This document shows, piece after piece, positions 12,511-22,781 of a stretch of DNA of 22,873 nt; position 1 is the first letter of the stretch, and each line of letters starts with the position of its first letter. The position numbers and the translations under genes are program-made. Origin of the DNA: Acephala macrosclerotiorum (Eukaryota; Ascomycota; Leotiomycetes; Helotiales; Mollisiaceae); contig MU119736.1 in the NCBI GenBank assembly GCA_014904845.1, forward strand, positions 1 to 22,873. Direction: 5' to 3'. The notes under the pieces were generated by a model, which saw only the letters and a list, made by a program, of their open reading frames with translations, searched no databases and was not told the origin of the DNA.

Positions 12511-15500
12511 TAATTTATTTAATTATAAAAAATTAAATTAAAATTTTTTTTTATTATTATATTTTTAAATTATTAATTTTAATTTTTCGTAAAAAATATT
12601 AATTTTTTTTTTTAATTTTATTAATTAATTTCGAATTTTAATATATTTAATCGAATTATATTTAATAAAAATAAAAATAAAATTTATAATTAAATTATTA
12701 AATTATTTTTTAAAACGTTTTAAATAATTATTTAAAAATTATAATCGTAATTTTTTTTTATAATTTTTATATATATTTTATATTGAATTTTTATTTATTT
12801 ATTATAAATATTATAAAAATTTTAAATTGTTTAATAATAATAATAATAAATTATTTATTAAAATTTTCGAAATATTTATTATTATTTTTTATTAAATATA
12901 TTTTTATTACGCAATTATTTTTAAATATTTTCGTTTATATTATTAAATTATTTTTTTATTTAATTTGTTTAACGAAAAAAATATAAAAAAATTTTTAATT
13001 ATAAATCGAAAATTAATTAATTTATAAAATATATTAATTATATATATTTTATTATTAAATATTAATAATTAATATAATTTTGTTTTTTTTATATTAAATA
13101 TATATATTCGAAAAAATTAATAAATTTAATATAAATTTTATATTTAAATTATTTTTTATTATAAATATATTATTAATTTAATATTTTATATATAAATAAT
13201 ATATTTTTTTAATAATTAAAAATAATAATAATATATTATTAATTATTTTAAAATAAATTTTAAAAATTAATAATATAAATATAATATCGTTCGATTTTAT
13301 TAAACTTTTTATAATTTTAATTATTTTTTTATTAATTTATTACAAATAATTTTATAAATTCGACGTAATAAAATTTTTTATTTTTTTATTTTTTTTATAT
13401 TATTATAAATTTTAATAAATATATTTTTTAAAATTTAATAATTTAAAATATTATAAATGAATTTATTATTTATAATATTAATTTCGATTTTAAATATAAA
13501 ATATTAATAATAATTAAATAATTAAATTTATAATTATTTTATAAAATAAATTTAAATTATTTATATATTTAATAATAATAATAATATTTAATAAAATATT
13601 AAATATATTTAATATTATTATTATAATTAATACGTTAAATTTTTATAATATTAAAAATTGTAATTATTTAATATAATAATTTAAAAATTTTTAATAAATA
13701 TTATTTTTTTTTTAAAAAAGAATTTCGATTTGAATTATAATAATAAAATATTAAATATATATTTTTTTATAATTATATAATAAATAAATTAATCGTTTAA
13801 AAAAATTATTATTTATATATTATTAAATTTTTTAAATTTTATAATAAAATAATTATATTTATTTTCGATTTTTATATTTATAAATAATTAATCGAATATT
13901 TATTTTTTTTATTTTTTAAACTTTTAATATTTTTATAATTTATAAAAAAACTTTAATAATAAATAATAATAATATTTTAATTTATTTTAAATTAAATTTA
14001 TTATTAAAATCGATTATAAATTTATTAATCAATATTTTAATTTATTATAAATATAATTTTTTTTAATATAATTTTTTTTTAATATTTACGTTTTTTATAA
14101 TATTTATTATAAAAAAAAAAAAAAAATTTTATTTTTTATTATATTTTTCATATATATAATTAATTTAATTTTAATTATATTTTTTGTATTTATTTTTATT
14201 ATTTTATTTTTATTTTTTATTTTAATTAAAAATATTTTAATTTAATTTTCAATGAAATTTTCAAAATAATTTATAAAAATATATATAATTAATTTTTTTT
14301 TTAATTTTAAAATATATTTCAATTAAAATTATTATAAATATAAATTTATAATTTTATTTAATATATTTTTTAAATATATTAATTTTATAATAATAATTAT
14401 AAAAAATTCAAAATTTAATTTTAATAATATTATATAATTTTTTTTAATTTTTTTTATTATTATTATAATTTTTTATTAAATTTATAATTAATTTAATAAA
14501 TATATTTAATTAATTTAATTATTAAAAATATTAAATAATTAATAATAAATTTTTTTATTAAAAATAATATAAATTTATAAATTAAAAATACATAAAATAA
14601 ATTAATTTATTAAATAATATAAAAATCGAATATATAAAATAAAATAATTAATTAAAATTAAAAATAATAAAATCGAAAATAATAAATATTAAAATAATAT
14701 AAATTAAACGTATTTTAAATTATATTTTAAATTATATTTTTTTTATTTTTTTATTTATAATATTCGTTATTATTAATAAATTTTTCGAGTTTTTTAACGA
14801 TTAATTATTTATTTATAATAATAAAAATTTTATTATTATAAAAATAATTTTGTAAATTTTTAATAAATTTTATATTTATTAAAAAAAATTTATTTTTATA
14901 TATTTTATAAAAAAAATTTAAAAATTTTTTTAAAATATATTATTAATATAATTTTTTTTCATACAAAATTTTATTATATGCAAAATAAATAATTTAATTT
15001 ATTTTTTATCGAAATTTTTTTTTATTAAAATCGAATAATTTTTTTTATTTTTTTTTATTATAATTATATTTTAATTCGATTTCGAATATTATTTTATCGT
15101 TTAAATTTAATTTAATTTAAATTTAAATTTTTTTTTTTCGTAATATAATTAAAATATTAAAATATTATTATTATATTTTTAAATTATATAATAAATGTAT
15201 AAAATTATATTTATTAAAAATAAAAATAAATAAAATTTTTAATAAAATTTGAATTAAATAATAAATATAATAATTTAATTATTTATTTAATCGAGTTTTT
15301 AAATATTTATATAATATTAAAATTTTGTTTTTATAAAAAAATTAATTTTATAATTTAATAATATTTAAAAATATATTATAAATATTTTTTGATTTATTTA
15401 AAATATTTAAAAAAAATTTATTATAAAAATTTTTTATAATTCGATAATATTTAAAAAATATAATATAATTTTTTTTTAAATCGAAATTTTATTATTTTAT

Positions 15501-17104
15501 AATTAAAAATTAATTATTAATTAATATTAATATTATTAATAATAAATTAAAAATAATAATATTTTTATTTAATTTTTTAAAAATTATTATAATCGTTTTT
15601 TAAAATATTGAAATATATATTATAAATTTATTTAAAAACGTTAATAATATTAAAATTTTTTATTAATTTTAAAATAATAAATTATAATAAATTATAAATA
15701 TTTAAATATTATTTGAATTAATTATTGAAAAAAAAAATTAATATTAAAATTTTTTATATATATTTTAATTTTTTAAATAATTATATTAATAATAATTTTA
15801 TTAAAATTTTATATATATTATTATTTTGATTTTTTATTAATTTTTTTAATAATATTAAAATTATAAAAATCAAATTAATAAAAATATTAAATATTTATAT
15901 ATAATCAAATAAAAATTATATTAATTTATAATATTTATACGAATATATATTTTAAAAATAAAATAAAATTTTATATTTAATTTTTTTATTAAATATTTAA
16001 TTAATTAAATTAATTAAAAATAAAAATAAAAATTTTAATTATTTTATTTATATATATTAATTTATAATTTATAATTTTATATAATTTTTAAATATTATAT
16101 TAAAAAAATTATTAATATATTAAAAATATATATAAATTAAAAAAATAAATTTAATTGTTTAATATAATAATAATATAATAAATATGAATTTTTTTTAATA
16201 TTATAATAAAAATTTTAAATTTTAAATTAAATTAAATATATTATTAATTATTATTATAATTTTATTATTATATAAATTTTTTTTAAATAATTTAAAAAAA
16301 ATTAAATATTAAAATATTTTAAAAATTTAATAAAAATTAAAAAAAAAATTTTATTATTATTTTTATTTTTTTAAATTAAATATTATAATTCGTTTTATTA
16401 GTATTTTTTTTAAATTATTTATTAAATTATTATATAAATTTAATATATTAAACGATTTATTTTTTAAAAAATGTTTTTATTAAAATAAAATAAATTATTA
16501 TTTTAAATTTTATAAATTTTATAAATTTTATTTTTTAAATTTAATATTTTATATTAAAAATTAATAAAAAAAAATATAATAATATATTTATTAATTTTTA
16601 TAATATTAATAATAATATTATTATTATTTTAATAAATTTTAAAAAATTTTAATTTAATTATTAATTTATTAAAAAAAAAAATTTTATTTAATAATATTTT
16701 TTTTTTTTTAAAAAAAAACGTTTTATTTATAATTTTTTATATTTTAAAATAATAAATAATAAATATTAAATTTTTATATATTTATATTTATAATAATTAT
16801 AATATTAAAAAAAATATTAATTATAATTATAAATTTTATATAATAATATTTTTAAATATATAAATTAAATAATTATTATAATATTATATATATTATTAAT
16901 AATAATTTAAGTATTAATATTTATTAAACGCTTGTTTTTATATAATTTTAAAAAAATTATTTTATAATTTATATTTTAAAATTTTTAATATAAAATTTAT
17001 TAATTTTAAAAAATTTTTTTTTTTTTTAAAATATTAAAATTAAAAATTTATATTTTTTTTTATTATATTATAATTTAATTTAAATTATAATAATACGAAA
17101 TCGT
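12511..17104. other. Near-pure A+T desert
   Basis: About 4.6 kb in which whole lines contain no G or C (for example 13141-13200), and where even CpG is scarce compared with 1-10 kb. There are no credible genes. An open frame at 12783-12986 encodes only Ile, Phe, Leu, Asn, Tyr and Lys-type residues and is a composition artefact. Towards 17100 a few G and C appear as the island border is approached. Confidence 0.75.
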
Positions 17105-17204
17105 AATTTGAAGATTAAAAGAGATTTAGAGTTGAAATAAAATAAGTATTTTCAAAAATTTGAATCACGTTGTATTTTGTGTTTTTTTATTAGACCTACA
17201 AATA

Positions 17205-17639
17205 ATATAAATCTCGCATGATTGCTGGAGGGAGAATGCAGTAAAGTGACCCGACCAGCAAGGTATCAGCCGCCTCCGGAAGCCGAAGCCGAACGAAGGC
17301 CCCCGAAATCTTGAAAGAGACCCTTGCTCGTTACAGTCGGATAGAGACAGACTCAATCAAAATCATCGCACGTTGCCTGGCGATCAAATGAGGGGCGTAA
17401 TCATTAAGCAAGGCTCTCCTCGCGCCTGGAGGCCAACCGGTGGATACTCGAATCTGAGATTCGTGGCACGATAGAAAAACGAGCGACCCCACACGACGAC
17501 GGTGGGCCTCCAACCAAGGTTGCATTCTCCGGCAAGCGAACGACTCATTATCACCAACAACATGCATATCATCGAGGAAAATGAGGCTGCATGAACAGCT
17601 GTTCTGTTTTATTGCTAATCTACTGGGTACCGGTCAAGT
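17205..17639. other. Unresolved part of the island, overlapping open frames on both strands
   Basis: The sequence is of normal complexity but I cannot assign a gene. On the minus strand a 78-residue frame runs 17567-17331 and stays open upstream to a stop near 17635. Its residues look protein-like (for example WLEAHRRRVGSLVFLS), but there is no recognised motif. Another minus frame covers 17356-17165. On the plus strand a frame without an early ATG is open from about 17252 to the stop near 17473, and a second covers about 17455-17643. Openness in several frames at once is weak evidence for any of them. It may hold a decayed gene end, a promoter or a non-coding transcript. Confidence 0.3.
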
Positions 17640-17771
17640 ATGAACGTTCCACCAACATTTGACTGGATCAATCTCGAATCAGTGTGCGGTGATCAAGTAT
17701 GGATTCGTACTGCGGGCATATCCAGCTTAGGAAACAAGGCGAGTATGAGAGAATTGTTAAAGAGCATGTGA
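17640..17771 (+). other. Short open frame, possible alternative first exon
   Basis: ATG at 17640 opens 43 codons ending at TGA 17769-17771. The stop overlaps a good splice donor, GTGAGT at 17768. If spliced to an AG at 17869-17870, the frame would join the gene downstream in phase and replace the start at 17836. No convincing branch point precedes that acceptor, so an upstream open frame in the leader, or chance, is equally possible. Confidence 0.25.
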
Positions 17772-17775
17772 GTTC

Positions 17776-17835
17776 ATATAGATAAGTTTCTAGAATCATC
17801 TACTTCGTTTCTCTTGGAACTCGTCGTCTCGTCGT
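17776..17835 (+). promoter_or_regulatory. Probable core promoter / 5' leader
   Basis: A TATA-like stretch (catatagataag, about 17775-17787) is followed by a pyrimidine-rich tract (tctacttcgtttctctt and further C/T) that leads directly to the ATG at 17836. CT-rich tracts just upstream of the start codon are typical of filamentous ascomycete promoters. This supports choosing 17836 as the start, but no transcript data are available. Confidence 0.4.
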
Positions 17836-19741
17836 ATGGAGCAAAACCCGACCACTCAGGATTCAATTAGTGCGACCTATTCCGAACCTGGAAGGGAGCA
17901 AAGTTCAATTGACTCTGCTTCTTCAGACGGTTAATATCCATTCCTCTGGTCTTTGGTCTATTTATTGGACTCGGTTTCGCTAATGTGATACTTGGAAGCG
18001 CAGACATGAGTAGCGCCAGTAGCAGAACTGAATCTTCCAACTCTTCTGCAGAGCCAACGTTTACAGACGATATGAAAGGGCTCAGTACTATTTTGCGGAG
18101 GCTCTCTCGCAAGAAGGAGTTTAATGAGTTCAGCAAGATCAGGGATAAGAATAGAGATTTGGAAAAAAGGCTTGCAGCTAAGGAGACTGAGATCGAAGAA
18201 CTTCAGTCAGCTAAGGAGACTGAGATCGAAGAACTTCGGTCAGCTAAGGAGACTGAAATCAAAACACTTCAGTCAGCGAAGGCAAAACTTCAGTTAGAGA
18301 AAACAGCGCTCAAGTCGGCAAAAGACGCATTGTTTGCTGGATTCGAAGAGAAGTATGAGGAGTGGCGTACTAAGACGAATAGGCAAGAGGGTCTCGAACA
18401 GAAGGTGGCCACGCTTCAGCAACAGCTTACCCAAGCAAATCAGAGAGCCGATTCCTCTGAGGACACACTTGAAAATGTTCAAAAGCAATTGGAGGTGCAT
18501 CGGGGTGAATTGATACAGTGTCAGAATGAGTTGCGGGAGGTGAACAGGAAGTTAGAAAACGAGACAGAGAAGTTGGGCAGGAAACAGTTCGAGTTGGATG
18601 GAACTCGGGCGCAACTCCAGTCTTTGCAAGACACGCTACAAACAGAGAAACAGGAGTTGGGATTAGAGGAACTGGACCTTGTTGATTTGTGAGTGTATTA
18701 CCTACCTGAAGATCTGTAGTAACCCGTCAATAGGGCCGCCAGATTCAATATTTTTGTGGAGACAAGCCATGGGCTAGCTAGGAGGTTCTTTTTCACTGAA
18801 TTGACAGAAAGTGAGGACTTGACTTGGGTAAACGCACCTTCAGGTATTCGGGCTTGTTCATGATGCTAATTAGCTCCTAGAAGAAAATTTCGGCGGAGTT
18901 ATACCAGCCAGATCTTATCAAAATCATTCCGAAAAAATACCCACTGTCCAATTCTATCCAATCCAAATACCTCCGTATGGCGATAGCCGAGAAAATCATC
19001 GCGGCGATATACCACAGCGACATCTTTCGACAGTATTATCTGCCAGAATCCGATGAAATTGAGAAAATATTAAATCAACTTCACAAGGAATATCCCCGCA
19101 AAGAAGCCATCTTTCGTTCACAATTACATTACGCTTACAAACCCGGGGCGGAGCAGGATCGTGTGACGCGTATCGTGAAATCTGCGACTGAAAAAGCGGT
19201 CGGCTTGCTTGGTCCGTTGCTCTTTGCCCCAGATGCCGAAGGGATTTTTCGATCCGACTTCGAGAGGCTCTTGCAAGACGCTGCGGATCTCTGGAGACCT
19301 GTCCAGAAAAGCGTGGTAAGGGGGTCTGTAGAGAACGAGCCGGACAATACTTGGGACTGTCATGAAGAATATCACACGGCAATGAAGCTGAGTCCAGACC
19401 AAGAGGTGCATGTCCCCGACGAGCCTACTGCGATCATGTCTCTCTTTCCTCAAGTGGTTATTGGCGACTCCGAGATCTGTCCCGGTTATGCTCTTTGGTC
19501 AAACCAGAGCACTGTCGTTGCAGCAAGTCTTGAGTCAAAGTCCCGCAATTCAATAAACGGACTGGCGGGTAATAGCACTGCAGGAATTCAGCGGCGAGGC
19601 ACAACGAGAAGATTCAGCATTTCGGGAGAAGATACACCACAGTCGCCGAGAAGTCCATTGGGAAGCCCGCCTGCTCTAAGGCATACTCATAATCGGAGCG
19701 TAAGTCTTCCACGCCGGGGTGGAACACCTGGGATAGAATAA
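17836..19741 (+). CDS. Four-exon fungal coiled-coil protein of unknown function, 577 aa
   Basis: Exons are 17836-17929, 18004-18688, 18734-18827 and 18881-19741, together 1734 nt including TAA. The two large open frames in the island fuse in frame only when the introns are removed. Residues 1-65 are Ser/Thr-rich and disordered-looking. About 66-258 form a charged coiled coil (Lys, Glu, Gln, Leu), with 11-residue repeats at 90-122. About 261-500 are a helical domain without known catalytic motifs, including LSNSIQSKYLRMAIAEKI near 314-331 and FPQV near 480. The rest is a Ser/Pro-rich basic tail with RRFS and several SP/TP sites, possible kinase targets. There is no signal peptide or membrane segment, so it is probably intracellular. 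The overall plan recalls common Pezizomycotina hypothetical proteins; this is memory, not a search. Exons 2-4 are well supported. Exon 1 is tentative; otherwise translation would start at ATG 18006. A GTG-started extension at 17985 is not credible in a eukaryote. Confidence 0.78.
17930..18003 (+). other. Intron 1 (tentative, 74 bp)
   Basis: Donor GTTAAT is weak, but the 3' end is good: branch-like CGCTAAT at 17978-17984 and acceptor CAG at 18001-18003. Splicing completes a GAC codon and continues into ATG AGT in the frame of the long coiled coil. An in-frame TAA at 17931-17933 would otherwise end exon 1. An alternative donor in the same phase is GTGCGA at 17870. Confidence 0.5.
18177..18275 (+). 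repeat. 33-bp coding tandem repeat, 3 copies
   Basis: Copies are 18177-18209, 18210-18242 and 18243-18275, each encoding AKETEIE.LQS-type 11-residue units. Copies 1 and 2 differ at a single base (cag/cgg), and copy 3 differs at a few more. A fourth unit starting at 18276 is strongly diverged. Near-identity at DNA level indicates recent expansion. Eleven-residue periodicity fits a coiled coil. The repeat is too short to be expected to trigger RIP. Confidence 0.9.
18689..18733 (+). other. Intron 2 (45 bp)
   Basis: Donor GTGAGT at 18689, branch-like TAGTAAC at 18717-18723, acceptor TAG at 18731-18733. Without splicing the frame meets TGA at 18690-18692. With splicing TT|G gives Leu260 and the frame stays open for 31 more codons to intron 3. 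Short, but within the size range of ascomycete introns. Confidence 0.8.
18828..18880 (+). other. Intron 3 (53 bp)
   Basis: Donor GTAAAC at 18828, branch TGCTAAT at 18864-18870, acceptor CTAG at 18877-18880. It is a phase 0 intron. Removal joins Trp291 to Lys292, and the new exon is in frame with the long downstream reading frame, adding 32 codons ahead of the ATG at 18977. The unspliced frame would stop at TGA 18861-18863. Confidence 0.85.
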
Positions 19742-19985
19742 TCGGGTGTTGAGGGGCCGAAGGCGGAAAGAGAATCGGATCCATGGGGGTCTTTGACTGA
19801 ATCAGATAACGGTCTGAGAAAAAAAAAGGAGCAGATAGGGTTAGTGCGGTTGGGATTTCTGTTGTTTTCTTGCATGTAGCAGAATATGAATTCATGCCAA
19901 ATTATAACCTCGCGCCAACTAGTATCCTTGTAACCGAGATCCACTCTCCGTGCACAGACACGGCGAATGCACACTCGCAAAAATA
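19742..19985 (+). other. 3' flank of the gene, probable 3' UTR
   Basis: Balanced-composition sequence after the TAA, with a run of nine A at about 19820 and no clear canonical AATAAA signal. Open frames on the opposite strand (19614-19980) overlap the Ser/Pro-rich exon and show no recognisable motif, so I treat them as shadows. A GTAAGT at 19700 inside the last exon resembles a donor, so an alternative 3' end cannot be excluded. Confidence 0.45.
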
Positions 19986-22781
19986 TTATCTACTTTACTT
20001 TAGAAAATTACAATTTAATCAAAACGCAAGCTAAAATTCAAAAGAAAATATTTTTTATCGTCGCAATACTTAGTAGTTTTATTTAGATTAATCTAAAATC
20101 TAATCGAAATTTATTTATAATATATAAATACGATTAATATATTTATATTTAATATTAAAATCGTTACTTTTCGATATTTAATAACTTTTTATATAAAATA
20201 ATTACAATTACAACATTTGGAATATAGAATTTTTATATAGTAAATATTAGAAATATAAATTTTAAATTTTAAAAAGATTTTTATAATTAGATTAAAATTA
20301 GATTTTAAATTATATTTTAAATAAAATTTAAAACGTAAAAAAAATATAAATTAAATATCTATTAAATAGACTTTATAATAGATATAAACAAAATAATAAA
20401 TTACAAATTTCAAATTAATCTATTAATAATATATAGATTTATATAATTTAAATATTTTATTATTTATTATTTTATAATAAATTATATATTAATAAACTAT
20501 TAATTATATATATAAACTATATTTTTTTTTGATTTTTATTATTATATAAAAATATAATATTATAATTCAAATTATACTTAAAACTATATATAATATATAA
20601 AACGCATTTTTAAATATTTTTATTACTTTTAAACTTTAAATATTATAGATTAATAAAAGTTTAATATATATTAAAAAATTTAATATTTTAATAATATTAA
20701 AATTAAAATAAAATTAATTTTATAATAATTTTATATTTTTATAAATATATTTCTATATTATAATTATATAAAATATTAATATTAAAATTTTAAAAGATAA
20801 AATATATATTTAATAATATATATACTATATATAGAATTTATATTATATATATTATTAGAGCTTATAAATAATTAAATATATTAAATCGATTTCGATTTTA
20901 TTTAATATATAATATATTTTTAATAAATTAATAAAATATAATTTTTTTATTATTAATAAATATTTATAAATATATAAAGAAAATACAAAATAATTTTGAT
21001 ATATTTAATTTAATTTAAAACGCAATATTAAAAGAAATTTTTTTTTTATTTTATTTTTTAATTTTATTAAAATATTTTAATTTTAAAAATATATATAAAT
21101 ATTATAAAAATTTTTAATAAATTTTAAATTTCGCATTAAATAATTTATATTATTTGATCAAATAAAGTCTAAAACTTAATATATTATATTTATTATCTAT
21201 AGTTTTAATTTCTATGTATTTTTATAAGTAATTATAATTTAATTAAAATTTTAAAAAGTAGTAACTTATAAAATTCGAATATACATTTAGTGTATTTGTG
21301 TATTCAAAGTAGATTTCGATTATATAAAAAAAATTTTAAATTCTTTTTATTTATATTAAAATAAATATAATATAATATAAATTTTATTAAATTAAAAAAA
21401 AATTATTAAAAATTATTAAATAATTAAATTTTTTTTTTTAATAAATTTAAAATATAATAATAATAATATATTTTAATATATTTTAATATAATATACGAAT
21501 TAATTTAATAAAAAATTATATATAATTTAATTATAATTTTATAAACGTATAATAAAATTTATTTATTTATTTTATTTATATTTTTAATATAAAAAATATT
21601 TTTTTTATTTCGAAAGAAAAAAATCGTTTATCGATTTACAAACGAATCAATTAACGAACGACTTTTTTTTTTTTTTTACTCGATATATATTTTGTTTCGC
21701 AAATTTCGTAAAAACATTTTTACGAGAAACTATAAAATTTTTAATAAATATTTACTTTAAAACGCTTACAAAATATAATGTTTTTATTAAATCAATTTAA
21801 TTGTTTTTATAATTATTAAATTAAAATTTTTCAAATTTTCAAAATATATTTATTTATTTTTTATTTTTTATTTATTTATTAAAATGATCGAATTTATTCG
21901 TATAATTTTATTATTATTATTTAATTTTTACAAATATAAATACTATTATATATTTAATACGAAAAATTTCAAATATAATAAATATATTCAAATTATTAAT
22001 TTAATTTCTATAAAGTTTTTAATAATCTTTAATAAAGACTTTAATTAATTCGTTTGAATTTTTTAATTAATATATTTTATTTAATTTATTATTATTTGAT
22101 TTATTAAAATTTCGTATTTCGATTTTTTTATTATTTCGAATTTCAATATATTTTAATTAAAAAAGTCTATTAAACGATATATTTATAATATTAATATATT
22201 TTGATAAAAATTGTAATAATAATAATAATGTACGATAAATATAATATTTATTAAATATAAATTTTTTTTTTAATTTTTATATTATTTTAAATAAAGCGCG
22301 ATATATTGATTTAAAATAATTAAAATCGTAAAAAAAAAATTGAATTACAATAATTGAAAAATAAATTTATTTATATTTACGACGTTCAATATTATTAATA
22401 CGATTCAATTATAAAATAACTATAAATCAATTTAATACTATTAATTGAAAACTTGAAAACTTTTAAATATTATTAAACGTTTTTTCGAAAAAATTATATA
22501 ATTTTACAAATATTAATACTATAAATATAAAAAATTAATAAAACGATTTTTAATATTTAAATTTTTTTAAATATTCTAATTTTATATTTTTTGTATATTT
22601 GATTATTAAAATATTTACTACATAAAATAAAAACAAATACTATTATTCGAGTATTTTATATTTCTATATAATATTAAATAAATTGCTTTTTAATTATAAC
22701 GATATAATATATAATAATTTATATTAATTAATTATTAAATATATATATTTTTATTTAATTTTGAATTTTATTATTTTATTA
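19986..22781. other. AT-rich flank, no gene recognised
   Basis: AT-rich DNA resumes after a short transition. From about 20040 to 21310 surviving G and C sit mostly in aga, tag, tct or cta contexts, and from about 21600 CpG becomes the common context again (for example acgaatcaattaacgaacga). An imperfect palindrome of about 35 bp is centred near 20893. No coding potential or RNA gene is visible. Confidence 0.65.

Larger units (their letters stand above)
17205..19985. other. Island of normal base composition
   Basis: Base composition changes within roughly 100 bp on each side, from nearly all A+T to balanced. The left transition zone is about 17105-17205 and the right one about 19986-20105. 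The island contains an intact spliced gene and about 600 bp of upstream sequence. Such islands between AT-isochores are known in RIP-affected fungal genomes, where unique sequence escapes and repeats are mutated. Confidence 0.85.

Noticed and set aside
12783..12986. 67-residue hydrophobic open frame on the plus strand resembling a membrane protein
   Set aside because: Apparent membrane segments follow from T-rich codons (Phe, Leu, Ile). No promoter, no splice context, and its surroundings are non-coding desert.
1..17104. Mitochondrial DNA or the genome of an AT-rich protist
   Set aside because: There are no AT-biased genes, tRNAs or rRNAs in 17 kb, while the only gene has balanced codon use and fungal-type introns. 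RIP-type decay in a nuclear genome explains this better.
17867..18136. 89-residue minus-strand open frame
   Set aside because: Lies antisense to exon 1 and the start of exon 2 of the spliced gene, whose frame is supported by splice signals. Shadow frame.
18294..18500. 68-residue minus-strand open frame
   Set aside because: Antisense of the coiled-coil region; Leu-rich because the sense strand is Lys/Glu/Gln-rich. Shadow frame.
18996..19453. Three overlapping minus-strand open frames (70-128 residues)
   Set aside because: All are antisense to exon 4, which has an in-frame connection to the upstream exons. No motifs.
18977..19741. Separate 254-residue gene starting at ATG 18977
   Set aside because: The frame is open upstream to the acceptor at 18880 and joins the coiled-coil frame through two good introns, so the ATG is most likely an internal Met.
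19614..19980. Two minus-strand open frames near the 3' end
   Set aside because: Overlap the tail exon and the 3' flank, with no motif and no better start or splice context than chance.
20876..20910. Imperfect palindrome around ttaaatcgatttcgatttta
   Set aside because: A palindrome of this length with mismatches is easily found by chance in DNA made nearly only of A and T, and it has no neighbouring gene that would suggest a binding site or terminator.
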